Positions 40,617 to 51,607 are shown, counted from the stretch's first letter. The stretch is DNA of 64,000 bases from Arcobacteraceae bacterium (GCA_028375605.1 JAONGR010000003.1:1-64000); one strand, 5' to 3'. Numbers and translations are program-made. Notes: generated from the letters alone by a model not told the origin.

Positions 40617-41177
40617 TTATAATATATATTTGTTATACTCATCTTTAGTATTGATATTTGCAAATTGTTGATCATTTTCAAATAGAATTTCTTTATAATT
40701 ACTTGAAGACTTAATAAGAGTATTCATTTTATGTATATCATCATTTAATAATTTTTCTATAAGAGGTAATAGCGATTTGGAGAAAACTCCACAGAGATTA
40801 TGTGTATTATATCTATCTTTAGCAATTGTAATATCATATTCTAGGCAATAAGAAACAAGTTTTTTAAATGTATCTATCTCTATAAATGGAACATCAACTG
40901 TAGTAATAAAAACTTTTTCTTCTTGTATATTTTTTAAAATTGATTTTAATGCAATCATAGGTGAGTAAATCGATTGGGATTCATCTATTAAAAGTTGTGC
41001 ATCAAAGTTAAATTTATTGTTTTTACTAGAGATAAAAATAGTATTAAAAATTTTTGAGAGTTTGGAATGTTGATACTCAATTAAGGTATCAAACTTTTTA
41101 AATGGAAGAAGTGATTTATCTTCTCCCATTCTTCTACTAGCCCCTCCGCTTAAGATAACGCAAGGTATATTTATCAT
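40617..41177 (-). CDS. mobA: Molybdenum cofactor guanylyltransferase
   Basis: CVILSGGASRRMGEDKSLLPFKK; start trimmed to MINIPCVIL. Confidence 0.88.
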   Translation of the reverse strand: MINIPCVILSGGASRRMGEDKSLLPFKKFDTLIEYQHSKLSKIFNTIFISSKNNKFNFDAQLLIDESQSIYSPMIALKSILKNIQEEKVFITTVDVPFIEIDTFKKLVSYCLEYDITIAKDRYNTHNLCGVFSKSLLPLIEKLLNDDIHKMNTLIKSSSNYKEILFENDQQFANINTKDEYNKYIL

Positions 41178-41181
41178 TGTA

Positions 41182-42462
41182 TTATAATGAAGCTGGATCT
41201 GTAATATATCCGCTGATTGCAGATGCTGCTGCAACGGCACTATTTGAAAGATATATTTTAGAACTTCTACTTCCCATTCTTCCAACAAAGTTTCTGTTAG
41301 TAGTAGAGATACATACCTCTTCATCACCTAGGATACCCATATATCCACCTAAACAAGCACCACATGTAGGATTTGATACTACAGCACCAGCGTCAATTAA
41401 AATATCCATATATCCAAGCTTATTAGCCGTTCTTAATATTTTTTGAGTTGCAGGAGTGACAATCATTCTTGTATGTTTTGCAATTTTTTTGCCTTTTAAA
41501 ATTTCTGATGCAATTTTTAAGTCACTTAGTCTTCCATTTGTACAAGAACCTATAAATACTTGATCTACTTTGATATTGTCTTGAACAGCTACACTCATAG
41601 AGTGACCATTATCTGGTAAAAAAGGATACGCAATAACTGGCTCTAAAGCAGCAACATCAATTTCAACTACTCTTGAGTATACAGCATCTTCATCACTATA
41701 GAATTCTTTTGGAGTATCTCTTAATCCATCATTTGCTTCAGCTCTTTGGTCTAAAAATTCTCTTGTAACATCATCAACTGCAACGATACCATTTTTTGCA
41801 CCAGCTTCAATAGCCATGTTACATAATGAAAATCTATCATCCATAGTTAAGTATTGGATTGTATCACCTGTAAACTCTAAAGTTTTATATAAAGCTCCAT
41901 CAACACCTAGTATTCTAATGATTTCTAAAATTAAATCTTTTCCCGTAACAAATTCACTTGGTTTTCCTGTAAATACTACTTTAATAGCCTCAGGTACTTT
42001 AAACCAGTTTCCACCAGTAACCATAGCAAAAGCTAAATCTGTACTTCCCATACCTGTACTAAATGCACCAAGCGCTCCATGTGTACAGGTATGACTATCT
42101 GCTCCAATGATTACATCCCCCGGTATTACCAAACCTTTTTCTGGAAGTAATGCATGTTCAATACCCATATCTTTTTCATCAAAGAAGTTTTTTAAATTAT
42201 GCTCTTCTGCAAAAATTCTAGATATTTTTGCTTGGTTTGCACTTGCTATATCTTTTGCTGGAATAAAGTGATCAAGTACGATACTAAAACCATCTGGATT
42301 AGCAAGTTTAGTTGCTCCACTCTCTTTAAATGCTTTGATTGAAATTGGTGTTGTAATATCATTTCCTATAACCATATCGATAGGACTTCTTACAATTTCT
42401 CCTGCATATACATCATGTCCAACATGATTACTGAATATCTTTTCTGTTATTGTTTGTGCCAT
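41182..42462 (-). CDS. leuC: 3-isopropylmalate dehydratase large subunit
   Basis: GADSHTCTHGALGAFSTGMGSTDLA, GSCTNGRLSDL and TNRNFVGRMGS. Confidence 0.93.
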   Translation of the reverse strand: MAQTITEKIFSNHVGHDVYAGEIVRSPIDMVIGNDITTPISIKAFKESGATKLANPDGFSIVLDHFIPAKDIASANQAKISRIFAEEHNLKNFFDEKDMGIEHALLPEKGLVIPGDVIIGADSHTCTHGALGAFSTGMGSTDLAFAMVTGGNWFKVPEAIKVVFTGKPSEFVTGKDLILEIIRILGVDGALYKTLEFTGDTIQYLTMDDRFSLCNMAIEAGAKNGIVAVDDVTREFLDQRAEANDGLRDTPKEFYSDEDAVYSRVVEIDVAALEPVIAYPFLPDNGHSMSVAVQDNIKVDQVFIGSCTNGRLSDLKIASEILKGKKIAKHTRMIVTPATQKILRTANKLGYMDILIDAGAVVSNPTCGACLGGYMGILGDEEVCISTTNRNFVGRMGSRSSKIYLSNSAVAAASAISGYITDPASL

Positions 42463-42575
42463 TTGTAAATCTCTTTTTTTGTATTATTTTTGCTATTTTA
42501 TCTAAAACATCATTTTATACCACTTATAAGTAATTTGTAGTTACAATAAATTTTTATAAAATAGAAGGAATTATT

Positions 42576-43091
42576 TTGAATAATGAAAATATTATACTCA
42601 TTGGTTTTATGGGTGTTGGTAAAGGAACTATTGCTCGTGCGTTAGTAAAAAAAAGTGATTATTTTGCAGTAGATACTGATGATTTAATAGAAAGTTTGGA
42701 AAACAAAAAGATTAAAAAGATTTTTCTAGAAGATGGAGAACCATACTTTAGGTCTTTAGAAAAAAAATGTGCATTGTGGTGTGAAAAGAATATTAAAAAC
42801 TCTATAATTTCAACAGGCGGTGGTTTTTATAAGCAAGAAAATATTAAAAAAATAGGTAAAATTATTTACCTTCAATCGACATTTGAGAAAATACTTGAAG
42901 GTATCAATAGTTCTCCAAATGCAAAAAAGAAATTAAAAAAACGTCCCTTATTGAGTAATTTGGATGAAGCTAAAAAAATATATGATCAAAGAATTACAGA
43001 GTACGAAAATGTTGCAGATATCATTATAAATGTAGAAGATTGGGATGAAAATATTGCAGCTCAAAATATATTAAAAGCGTTATCAAAATAA
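42576..43091 (+). CDS. aroK: Shikimate kinase
   Basis: [16 protein letters not shown] and [11 protein letters not shown] start. Confidence 0.9.
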   Translation: MNNENIILIGFMGVGKGTIARALVKKSDYFAVDTDDLIESLENKKIKKIFLEDGEPYFRSLEKKCALWCEKNIKNSIISTGGGFYKQENIKKIGKIIYLQSTFEKILEGINSSPNAKKKLKKRPLLSNLDEAKKIYDQRITEYENVADIIINVEDWDENIAAQNILKALSK

Positions 43092-43160
43092 GAATAGTAA
43101 AAGATATATTAAATTTATAAAGATTAAAGAATATTTAGATATAATCCACAACTTATTTTC

Positions 43161-43183
43161 GTTTGAAGGTTTAACCCTCAAAC
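43161..43183 (+). promoter_or_regulatory. Leader hairpin upstream of rpmI
   Basis: GTTTGAAGG-tttaa-CCCTCAAAC, 36 nt before the rpmI start. Confidence 0.5.
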
Positions 43184-43218
43184 TTAATAATTCAAATTCT
43201 CGCAAAGGAGTCCTAACA

Positions 43219-43416
43219 ATGCCAAAGATGAAAACTAACAGTGGAGCTTTAAAAAGATTTAAAGTGAAAAAAAATGGTTCAATCAAAAGAGGAAGTGCTT
43301 TCAGAAGTCACATTCTTACTAAAAAAAGCCAAAAAAGAAAAGTAAATCTTAGAGGTCCACAAGTTGTAGCTGCTGCAGATGCAACAAGAGTAAAAAGAAT
43401 GTTAAATAAGGCGTAA
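43219..43416 (+). CDS. rpmI: 50S ribosomal protein L35
   Basis: [25 protein letters not shown]. Confidence 0.97.
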   Translation: MPKMKTNSGALKRFKVKKNGSIKRGSAFRSHILTKKSQKRKVNLRGPQVVAAADATRVKRMLNKA

Positions 43417-43548
43417 GCTTTATATTACTATCTTTTTTTAAGTCCAATAAAGAAATAGTCCCTCCGATTTAATTCGGATAAGTTCAGTACAATTAAGTAC
43501 AGACACCAAATACATATAATGTATTCTGGTAAAGATAAGGAAAACAAT

Positions 43549-43908
43549 ATGCCTAGAGTAAAAACTGGTACGACAAGAAGAGCAAGACATAAAAAAATTC
43601 TTAAACTTGCTAAAGGATTCTACAGTGGTAGAAGAAAACACTTTAGAAAAGCTAAAGAGGCTGTTGAGCATGCAATGCAGTATGCTTACAGAGATAGAAG
43701 ACAAAAGAAAAGAGATTTTAGAAGACTTTGGATTGTTAGAATCAATGCAGCTTGTAGATTAAACGGTATGAGTTATTCAACATTCATCAACGGTTTAAAC
43801 AAAGCTGGTATTACATTAGATAGAAAAATTTTAGCTGATATGGCTATGAATGATGCTACATCTTTTGCAACAGTTGTTGCAAGTGCGAAAGCAGCTTTAG
43901 AAGCGTAA
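43549..43908 (+). CDS. rplT: 50S ribosomal protein L20
   Basis: [33 protein letters not shown]. Confidence 0.97.
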   Translation: MPRVKTGTTRRARHKKILKLAKGFYSGRRKHFRKAKEAVEHAMQYAYRDRRQKKRDFRRLWIVRINAACRLNGMSYSTFINGLNKAGITLDRKILADMAMNDATSFATVVASAKAALEA

Positions 43909-43926
43909 TTTTACACTTCTATAGTT

Positions 43927-43960
43927 AAAAAGGGATACAATTTATTGTATCCCTTTTTTT
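43927..43960 (+). terminator. Rho-independent terminator of rpmI-rplT
   Basis: aaaaagggatacaa-ttta-ttgtatccctttttt. Confidence 0.88.
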
Positions 43961-43999
43961 ATGTTTAAAATAAAGTAAAGTTTGTTTACTCTATTTTAT

Positions 44000-45562
44000 T
44001 TAAAACCTATAACTTACAGATACTCTTAAGTCAGATGCTTCTTTAACGGCACTCATTGCAATAGCCGTTGCAGAATTTATATCATATGGTGTTCCATCAT
44101 CTCCAAAAAATGCTTGACTACCTGTATAATCATATTTAATTTTTGTATATCTAGCATTAAACTTTAATGATTTAGTAATGGGTTTATCATAGTAGATTTC
44201 CCATGCTGTTCCTCTAGCTGCAATTTTACTTCCAGCCATAGTATCTTCTCCATATGTTACTGATCTCCAGTATTTACTACCTTTATTCCATTCAATTCCG
44301 ATTCGTCCATCTTCTGTAAGAATACATGGAAAATTTAAACCAATCCAAGTTGAATGACCTGTTTGAGAGGAACTACTACCTAGCATAGAACCTTTAGGTC
44401 TTGTTTTTGATTGCGCCCAAGATATAAAAAGTGTTGTATCATCTAGAAAATCATTTATTCCATCTCCTAATCCATCAGCTTTAAACATTGCTGTAAATAA
44501 ATCCATATCTCCAAAATTTTCAAAATCTGGTGTTTTATAGTTCATATCATTATAGTTTGTTGCATTTGGTGTTGCATTATATGTTTGTACAGCACTTGTG
44601 TATGTATTTATATCTGATTGAGAAAAACCAATAAGGTTTTCTGCTCTTGCCCAATTTGTATGAATTGAATATTGTCCATTATCCCATGGAACAAAAATAA
44701 ATCCATACATATTAATATCATGTGTTTGTGTATCATCAGATGAGTAAGATGATCCATCACTTTGAAATCTTTGTTTGGCGTTGGTTAAGCCTCTTCCTGT
44801 ACATAGTTTCCACCACATTCCATCAACGCCTGTTAGATTATCTAAACTAAATTTTGAACTTAATCCATCAAATTCTACATTAATAGTATGTGATAATGGA
44901 GAATTATCTTTCATTCCTTCTCTTTGATTTATTCCTAGACCATCAGTTGAGGGACGACGTCCAAGGGAAATAGTCCAAGGTACTTCATTATCAAAAAGAG
45001 TATCATTTTTATATAACCAATACGCCTCTTTAACTTTTACAGTATTATCTGTTGCGTTTTCATTTGTAACCCAATCAAAATTGGCATAGCCTGGATTTGT
45101 ATTTGATTGGCTATGGTTTGCTGAATCTCCATATGCTTTGTTGTATGAAAGTTTCCCTTTAAATAAAACATTTTCGCTTGGTGCAAATGCCATACCAAGG
45201 TGTAATCGATTTGTTAATAAGTCTGGATTTGATGATTTAGTACCATCGGCGTGTTTATAATGTATCGAATCCATTGCTGTTCTAAAGTCAACATTCCATT
45301 TAATATTGTCTTTTGCATCATGTGCTTTAACTTTATTTATTTTTTTATTTAACTTTTTATTTGCTTTTGTGAGTTTTTTACTTAATGTTTGATTTTCTTT
45401 CGTAAGCTTATCATTTAATTTTTGATTTGCATCAGATAATTTTTTTTCCAATAATAAGATTTTTTTTTCCATTGCATTGAGCCTATCTTCTAAACTTGTT
45501 GTAGCAAATGATGTAGTATAAATTGCTGTAATTGCAGAAAGTACAATAATTCCTTTTTTCAT
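44000..45562 (-). CDS. DUF3373-like outer-membrane beta-barrel protein
   Basis: Signal peptide, N-terminal coiled coil, alternating strand pattern ending VSYRF. Confidence 0.75.
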   Translation of the reverse strand: MKKGIIVLSAITAIYTTSFATTSLEDRLNAMEKKILLLEKKLSDANQKLNDKLTKENQTLSKKLTKANKKLNKKINKVKAHDAKDNIKWNVDFRTAMDSIHYKHADGTKSSNPDLLTNRLHLGMAFAPSENVLFKGKLSYNKAYGDSANHSQSNTNPGYANFDWVTNENATDNTVKVKEAYWLYKNDTLFDNEVPWTISLGRRPSTDGLGINQREGMKDNSPLSHTINVEFDGLSSKFSLDNLTGVDGMWWKLCTGRGLTNAKQRFQSDGSSYSSDDTQTHDINMYGFIFVPWDNGQYSIHTNWARAENLIGFSQSDINTYTSAVQTYNATPNATNYNDMNYKTPDFENFGDMDLFTAMFKADGLGDGINDFLDDTTLFISWAQSKTRPKGSMLGSSSSQTGHSTWIGLNFPCILTEDGRIGIEWNKGSKYWRSVTYGEDTMAGSKIAARGTAWEIYYDKPITKSLKFNARYTKIKYDYTGSQAFFGDDGTPYDINSATAIAMSAVKEASDLRVSVSYRF

Positions 45563-45619
45563 TTTTTTCCTTTTTAATATAAGTGTTAGTAATAAAATTT
45601 GATTATTACATAATCAAAT

Positions 45620-45649
45620 AAAAAAGGTTGAGAATAACCCAACCTTTTT
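45620..45649 (-). terminator. Terminator between the cytochrome-like and DUF3373-like genes
   Basis: aaaaaggttg...caaccttttt. Confidence 0.7.
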
Positions 45650-45670
45650 ATTTTGTATTTAATTTAATGA

Positions 45671-45988
45671 TTAACAAGAAGGAACATTTCCTGAATCATT
45701 TGCATACTCATAAAAGAAATCAAAATAATGTGGTAAAAATTTTTCTTTTACTTTTTTAACATTTGGACAGATTATTTTGATTTCATCTGCTAATTTTCCA
45801 CTATCATTAATAGCTTCCCATTCATCTTGAGAATGTTTAGCAGCCATTTTTGCACCAGTCATATCACAAGAGCTTTTAAGCTTTTTAGTAAAAAGTTTTT
45901 GACCTTTTGCTACATCAGCACTAGCAAGAGTACTACCAATCGATAATATTAAAGCACTAGAAAATGCTAATTTAAGTAATTTATTCAT
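45671..45988 (-). CDS. Exported cytochrome c-like protein lacking a CXXCH motif
   Basis: Signal peptide then ADVAKGQKLFTKKLKSSCDMTGAKMAAKHSQDEWEAI; three Cys, none in CXXCH. Confidence 0.65.
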   Translation of the reverse strand: MNKLLKLAFSSALILSIGSTLASADVAKGQKLFTKKLKSSCDMTGAKMAAKHSQDEWEAINDSGKLADEIKIICPNVKKVKEKFLPHYFDFFYEYANDSGNVPSC

Positions 45989-46086
45989 TACTATCCTTTA
46001 TATTTAAATTTACTTCAAATTATAACATGTATAAGAATAAAAATAGATAAAATTATAAATATTATAAAAATATGATATAATTAATA

Positions 46087-47355
46087 ATGAAATATTACAT
46101 ACTAAAAAAGCTAACAGAACATTTACTAAATTATAAAAATATAAAATATATTAAACGTATAGATAATAATACTCTTAAAATAGAATTTAATCAGCAAAAT
46201 ATCTATTATTTTGATCTTTCCAAAGGTAATGGAAACATATATAAAAAAGAGAATAATGATAACATCAAAAAAGACTTTAATGCCCCATTTGATGTAATAC
46301 TAAATAAAAGATTTACCTCAAGTAATATAAAAAGTGTAAAACTACTAAATGATGATAAAATTATACATATAGTTGTACAAAGTAAAAGTGCGTATAAAAC
46401 TGAGACTACAGTACTTCAAATGGAATTTACAGGTAAAAATACAAATGTAATTATTCTTGATGAAAATAACATTATATTAGAAGCATTACGTCATATAGAT
46501 GAATGGTCTTCAGTAAGAGTAGTAAAAGTAGGATTAGAACTTGTAGCATTAGATAAACCAACTTTTGAATTTGAAAAAAAAGATATAAAAGATATAGATA
46601 GTTTTTTATTAGATGTTTATAATAAAAAAGAAACACATGAATTAGAAAATATAAAAAAACAAAAAATTGTACAATTAAACAAACAAGTGAAGAAAATAAA
46701 AAATATACTTGATAAATTAGATAATATTGATGTTTTGTCTCAAAATGCAGTAAAGTATAATGATGAAGCAACAGTTATTTTATCTGATGTGTATAGTTAT
46801 GATGGGTATATTAAAAGTTTAAAGATACAAAATTCAAATGATCTGTTTAATAAAGCAAAAAAAACAAAACAAAAAATAAAAAATCAACATATAGAAGAAA
46901 CTAATTTAAGTCAAAAGTTGGAATTTTATAAAAGACTTATTGTTGTAATTGAAAATGCAAAAACTCAAGATGAAATTGAATTTTATATGCCTAAAAAAGA
47001 TAAAAATCAAAAAAAGACAAAAAAAGCCAATCCTTATAAAAGTTTTTTTATCGATGGATATAAAATAATGCTTGGTCGTGATGAGAGAGAAAATATCTTT
47101 CTACTAGAAAATAGTAGAGCAAGTGATTTTTGGTTTCATCTACAAGGAGAGGTTTCCTCTCATGTTATAGTATCAAATACAAAAAAAACAATACCAGAAA
47201 AACTGATAATGGAAGCTGCTAAAATATGTGCTAAATTTTCTAGTGATTTTGGAGGTACATTTAATGTAGACTTTACACAAAGACGAAATGTAAAGATACA
47301 AACAAGAGCTAATGTACTCTATAATCCCTACAGTACAATTGTGGTAAAAGTTTAA
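46087..47355 (+). CDS. NFACT family protein (RqcH/FbpA-like)
   Basis: NFACT-N, coiled coil, and NFACT-R (DUF814)-like C-terminus IMLGRDERENIFLLENSRASDFWFHLQGEVSSHVIV. Confidence 0.82.
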   Translation: MKYYILKKLTEHLLNYKNIKYIKRIDNNTLKIEFNQQNIYYFDLSKGNGNIYKKENNDNIKKDFNAPFDVILNKRFTSSNIKSVKLLNDDKIIHIVVQSKSAYKTETTVLQMEFTGKNTNVIILDENNIILEALRHIDEWSSVRVVKVGLELVALDKPTFEFEKKDIKDIDSFLLDVYNKKETHELENIKKQKIVQLNKQVKKIKNILDKLDNIDVLSQNAVKYNDEATVILSDVYSYDGYIKSLKIQNSNDLFNKAKKTKQKIKNQHIEETNLSQKLEFYKRLIVVIENAKTQDEIEFYMPKKDKNQKKTKKANPYKSFFIDGYKIMLGRDERENIFLLENSRASDFWFHLQGEVSSHVIVSNTKKTIPEKLIMEAAKICAKFSSDFGGTFNVDFTQRRNVKIQTRANVLYNPYSTIVVKV

Positions 47356-47450
47356 AATATAGAATTTATTTATTTATAAAAAAATTAAGGATAATTTAAT
47401 AAAACATCCATTATAATTCCGCTATCAAACAAAAGAAACTAGCTTGATAA

Positions 47451-47527
47451 GGGTCCTTAGCTCAGCTGGTTAGAGCACTCGGCTCATAACCGAGTGGTCG
47501 AAGGTTCGAGTCCTTCAGGACCCACCA
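47451..47527 (+). tRNA. tRNA with CAU anticodon (elongator Met, or Ile2)
   Basis: Cloverleaf; acceptor GGGTCCT/AGGACCC, anticodon loop CTCATAA, encoded CCA. Confidence 0.95.
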
Positions 47528-47548
47528 CTTTTCGTTTGACACTTTTAA

Positions 47549-47625
47549 GCGGGAGTAGCTCAGTTGGCTAGAGCCTCTGCCTTCCAAGCAGATTGTCGCG
47601 AGTTCGAGTCTCGTCTCCCGCTCCA
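47549..47625 (+). tRNA. tRNA-Gly(UCC)
   Basis: Acceptor GCGGGAG/CTCCCGC, anticodon loop CTTCCAA, encoded CCA. Confidence 0.95.
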
Positions 47626-47651
47626 CTTAAAAATCAAAAAATTATAATGTT

Positions 47652-47727
47652 GCTTCAGTAGCTCAGTTGGTAGAGCAGCTGATTTGTAATCAGCAGGTCG
47701 TAGGTTCAAGTCCTATCTGAAGCTCCA
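47652..47727 (+). tRNA. tRNA-Thr(UGU)
   Basis: Acceptor GCTTCAG/CTGAAGC, anticodon loop TTTGTAA, encoded CCA. Confidence 0.95.
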
Positions 47728-47873
47728 CTACTCTTTAACAATCAAAATAAATTATCATAATTAATTCAAATTAAAACTTTTTTATAATCTTTAAACTATA
47801 ATTATTTTGCTTCAACTAAGATTTAGAAGTACAACTGTAAAATGCGAATAATATAATACTAAAAGGTAAAGAA

Positions 47874-48428
47874 TTGGAAAATTCAGTAAAAAAGATATTA
47901 GAACATATTGGGGAAGACCCTCAACGAGAAGGTTTAATAGATACTCCAAAACGTGTACAAAAAGCATGGGAATTTATGTGTGGTGGTTATAACCAAGATC
48001 CTATGGAAATCATGAAATCCGCTTTATTTACAAGTAGTAATGATGAAATGGTAATTGTAAAAGATATAGAGTTTTATTCAATGTGTGAACATCATATGTT
48101 ACCTATTATTGGAAAAGCACATGTTGCTTATATCCCAAATGGTAAAGTGATTGGTTTATCAAAAATTCCTCGTGTTGTGGATGTATTTGCTAGACGATTG
48201 CAAATTCAAGAGCAACTAACAGAGCAAATATCAGATGCTATTAATGAAGCAATTGCACCAAAAGGTGTTGCAGTAGTTATTGATGCTAGACATATGTGTA
48301 TGGAGATGAGAGGTGTACAAAAAATATCTTCTTCTACTATTACTTCTGCCTTACGAGGTATCTTCAAAAAAGAGAAAAAAACAAAAGATGAATTTTTAAG
48401 TATAATTGCATCTTCTTTTCATAAATAA
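47874..48428 (+). CDS. folE: GTP cyclohydrolase I
   Basis: [37 protein letters not shown] start. Confidence 0.95.
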   Translation: MENSVKKILEHIGEDPQREGLIDTPKRVQKAWEFMCGGYNQDPMEIMKSALFTSSNDEMVIVKDIEFYSMCEHHMLPIIGKAHVAYIPNGKVIGLSKIPRVVDVFARRLQIQEQLTEQISDAINEAIAPKGVAVVIDARHMCMEMRGVQKISSSTITSALRGIFKKEKKTKDEFLSIIASSFHK

Positions 48429-48437
48429 CTGATATTA

Positions 48438-48476
48438 GTCTAATTTATATTTGTTTTATGCAGATATAAATTAGAC
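48438..48476 (+). terminator. Strong hairpin downstream of folE
   Basis: GTCTAATTTATATTTG-ttttatg-CAGATATAAATTAGAC, 16-bp stem. Confidence 0.6.
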
Positions 48477-48575
48477 ACTTATACAAAAAATTATTCACCT
48501 ATACAATAATCACAATAGTTTTCCTTTTTAAAAGGAAATAAATCGCTTATAAAAGTTATTGAACCTCCATTATTC

Positions 48576-48604
48576 TTGACATTTAAAGACTAAAAAGATA
48601 TAAT
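48576..48604 (+). promoter_or_regulatory. Consensus sigma70-type promoter of the S10 operon
   Basis: TTGACA (48576-48581), 17 nt, TATAAT (48599-48604). Confidence 0.8.
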
Positions 48605-48683
48605 CCGCGTCCATACATTGGTTAGAGTGATATAAAACACACGGTTTTGTATTAGTTCTAATGAGTTCTTTAAAGGAAAACAA

Positions 48684-48998
48684 ATGGAAAAAATTAGATT
48701 AAAGTTAAAAGCTTACGATCATAGAGTTCTTGATCGTTCTGTTGCTTCAATTATTGAGGCTGTTAAAAGAACAGGTGCTGAATTAATAGGTCCAATCCCA
48801 ATGCCTACTAAAATCAGAAAATATACTGTTCTTAAATCACCACACGTTAACAAAGATGCTAGAGAGCAATTTGAGATCAGAGTTCATTCAAGAATGATTG
48901 ATATCGTATCTGCAACACCAGATACAGTAGATAGTTTAATGAAACTTGATCTTGCGCCTGAAGTAGACGTTGAAGTTAGATCAATGGGTCAAGAGTAG
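48684..48998 (+). CDS. rpsJ: 30S ribosomal protein S10
   Basis: [19 protein letters not shown]. Confidence 0.97.
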   Translation: MEKIRLKLKAYDHRVLDRSVASIIEAVKRTGAELIGPIPMPTKIRKYTVLKSPHVNKDAREQFEIRVHSRMIDIVSATPDTVDSLMKLDLAPEVDVEVRSMGQE

Positions 48999-49011
48999 AA
49001 AGGAGTTATAG

Positions 49012-49584
49012 ATGGAATTTATTGTAGAAAAAATCGGAATGAGTCGTACTGTAACTGTGCCTGCTGTACCTGTAACTCTTGTAAGAGTACTTGATACTAA
49101 AGTTTGTGAAGTTAATGATGGCGTAGCTATCGTTGCATACAACAGTGGTAAGAAATTTAACAAAACTATTGAGGGTCAACAAAAAAAATATGACTTATCA
49201 AAAGAGTTTAACAGATTTGCAACATTAAATGTAGCAAATTCAGAAGCTGGTGATATTGATACAGCTGCTTTAGTTGAAGGTGTAGTTATTAAATCTACAT
49301 TTAAAACAAAAGGTAGAGGTTTTGCTGGTGTAGTTAAAAGATATAATTTTGCTGGTGGTAGAGCATCACATGGTCATAGAATGGGTAGAAGAACTGGTTC
49401 TATTGGTAATGCAGAATGGCCAGGTAGAGTTATGCCAGGTAAGAAAATGCCAGGTCACTATGGTAACACTAATATTACACATAAAAATGATGTAGTTTCT
49501 TTTGATGCTACAACAGGTATTTTAGTACTTAAAGGTTCAGTTGCTGGTGCAAATGGTACTTTAGGTAGAGTAAGGATTGCATAA
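49012..49584 (+). CDS. rplC: 50S ribosomal protein L3
   Basis: [35 protein letters not shown]. Confidence 0.97.
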   Translation: MEFIVEKIGMSRTVTVPAVPVTLVRVLDTKVCEVNDGVAIVAYNSGKKFNKTIEGQQKKYDLSKEFNRFATLNVANSEAGDIDTAALVEGVVIKSTFKTKGRGFAGVVKRYNFAGGRASHGHRMGRRTGSIGNAEWPGRVMPGKKMPGHYGNTNITHKNDVVSFDATTGILVLKGSVAGANGTLGRVRIA

Positions 49585-50186
49585 TGAGTAAATTATTAGT
49601 ATTAAATGAAAAATTTGAACAAGCTGGTGATATAGCTTTAGGTGAAAACTTTGAGGGAATTAATTCTCACAATTTACACTTATATGTTAAATCATACTTA
49701 TCTGGAATTAGAGCAAATACTGCTAGAGTTAAAAATAGATCTGAAGTAAGCGGTGGTGGTAAAAAACCTAAAGCTCAAAAAGGTTCTGGTGGTGCTAGAT
49801 GGGGATCAATGAGATCACCTTTATTTGTAGGTGGTGGACAAGTTTTTGGACCATCAAAAAGAAACTACAACCAAAAAATTAATAAAAAGCAAAAAGTTTT
49901 AGCTCTTAGATATGCTATCAATGCTCAAGCTGAAAAAGGATCTATATTTGTTGCTGATTCTATTAAAGTTGAGTCTGGTAAAACTAAAGATGCAAAAGCT
50001 ATTGTTAATAAATTAAACAAAAGAGATCTTTTAATTGTTGTTGAAAACTTTGATGATAAAACATACTTAGCTTTCAGAAACATCAAAAACTGTTACGTGA
50101 TTGAAAAATCAGAATTAAATGCTTATTTAATAGCTGCTTACCACTCGATTTTAATCGAAAAAGCAGTAATAGATAGCTTAGTATAA
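49584..50186 (+). CDS. rplD: 50S ribosomal protein L4
   Basis: [25 protein letters not shown]. Confidence 0.97.
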   Translation: MSKLLVLNEKFEQAGDIALGENFEGINSHNLHLYVKSYLSGIRANTARVKNRSEVSGGGKKPKAQKGSGGARWGSMRSPLFVGGGQVFGPSKRNYNQKINKKQKVLALRYAINAQAEKGSIFVADSIKVESGKTKDAKAIVNKLNKRDLLIVVENFDDKTYLAFRNIKNCYVIEKSELNAYLIAAYHSILIEKAVIDSLV

Positions 50187-50198
50187 GAGGTATAAGAA

Positions 50199-50480
50199 AT
50201 GGCAGATATTACAGATATCAAATCAATTGTTTATACAGAAAAAACTATTGAGCTTCAAGAGAATGGTGTAATTGTTGTACAAACAAGCACTAGAATGACA
50301 AAGAATGGTTTAAAAGAAGTATTTAAAGAATATTTTGGTGTTACACCTATGAAAGTTAATTCTTTAAGACAAAGCGGTAAAGTAAAAAGATTTAAAGGAA
50401 AAGTTGGTGCAAGACCAGATTTCAAGAAATTCTATGTAACATTACCAGAGGGCGCTGAAATAGCGAACCTTTCAGCATAA
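50199..50480 (+). CDS. rplW: 50S ribosomal protein L23
   Basis: S10 operon position; [33 protein letters not shown]. Confidence 0.96.
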   Translation: MADITDIKSIVYTEKTIELQENGVIVVQTSTRMTKNGLKEVFKEYFGVTPMKVNSLRQSGKVKRFKGKVGARPDFKKFYVTLPEGAEIANLSA

Positions 50481-50491
50481 GGGAGTAGGAA

Positions 50492-51319
50492 ATGGCAATT
50501 AAAAAATTTAGACCAATAACACCTGCAAGAAGATTTATGTCTGTTATGGATACTTCTGATATTACTTCTAAAGCAACTGTTAGATCTCTATTAGTTAGAG
50601 TAAAAGCAAGTGCTGGTAGAAATAATAACGGTAGAATCACATCTAGACATAGAGAAGCAGGGGCGAAAAAACTATACAGAATCATTGATTTTAAAAGAAA
50701 TAAATTAAATGTTCCAGGTACAGTAGCTACTGTTGAGTACGATCCGTACAGAAACTGTAGAATTTGTTTAATCAACTATGCTGATGGTGAAAAAAGATAT
50801 ATTATTCAACCTTCAGGTTTAAAAGTAGGAACTACAATTACTGCTGCTGAATCAGGACTTGATATCTTACCAGGTAATGCAATGAAACTTGCTAATATCC
50901 CTGTAGGTACAATGGTTCATAATATTGAAATGAAACCAGGTAAAGGTGGACAAATCGCTAGATCTGCTGGTGGATATGCACAAGTTATGGGTAGAGAAGA
51001 TAAATATATCATTTTAAGATTACCATCTGGTGAAATGAGAAAAATTCTTGGTGTATGTATGGCAACTATTGGTATAGTAGGAAATGAAGATTTCTCTAAT
51101 ATGGTAATTGGTAAAGCTGGTAGACAAAGACATCTTGGTAGAAGACCACAAACTAGAGGATCTGCAATGAACCCTATCGATCATCCACATGGTGGTGGTG
51201 AAGGTAAGACTAATTCAGGTAGACATCCAGTTACTCCATGGGGTATGCCAACTAAAGGTTATAAAACTAGAAAGAAAAAAGCTAGTGATAAACTAATCAT
51301 TTCAAGAAAAAAGAAATAA
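50492..51319 (+). CDS. rplB: 50S ribosomal protein L2
   Basis: [25 protein letters not shown]. Confidence 0.97.
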   Translation: MAIKKFRPITPARRFMSVMDTSDITSKATVRSLLVRVKASAGRNNNGRITSRHREAGAKKLYRIIDFKRNKLNVPGTVATVEYDPYRNCRICLINYADGEKRYIIQPSGLKVGTTITAAESGLDILPGNAMKLANIPVGTMVHNIEMKPGKGGQIARSAGGYAQVMGREDKYIILRLPSGEMRKILGVCMATIGIVGNEDFSNMVIGKAGRQRHLGRRPQTRGSAMNPIDHPHGGGEGKTNSGRHPVTPWGMPTKGYKTRKKKASDKLIISRKKK

Positions 51320-51328
51320 GGGTATAAA

Positions 51329-51607
51329 ATGGCAAGAAGTATAAAAAAAGGTCCATTTGTTGATGCTCATTTAGCGAAAAAAGTAGCTAAAGCAATTGAG
51401 TCTGGAGACAAAAAACCAATCAAAACTTGGTCAAGAAGAAGTATGGTATTACCTGATATGATCGGTCTTACATTTACAGTACATAACGGAAGAAATTTCG
51501 TACCAGTAAATATTACAGAAAATCATATTGGATACAAATTAGGTGAATTCGCACCAACTAGAACTTTTAAAGGTCACAAAGGTTCAGTACAAAGAAAGGT
51601 AGGATAA
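51329..51607 (+). CDS. rpsS: 30S ribosomal protein S19
   Basis: [18 protein letters not shown]. Confidence 0.97.
   Translation: MARSIKKGPFVDAHLAKKVAKAIESGDKKPIKTWSRRSMVLPDMIGLTFTVHNGRNFVPVNITENHIGYKLGEFAPTRTFKGHKGSVQRKVG

Noticed and set aside
46472-46771. 99-aa antisense ORF inside the NFACT gene
   Set aside because: Leucine/tyrosine-rich shadow ORF opposite a well-supported gene; no RBS or family.
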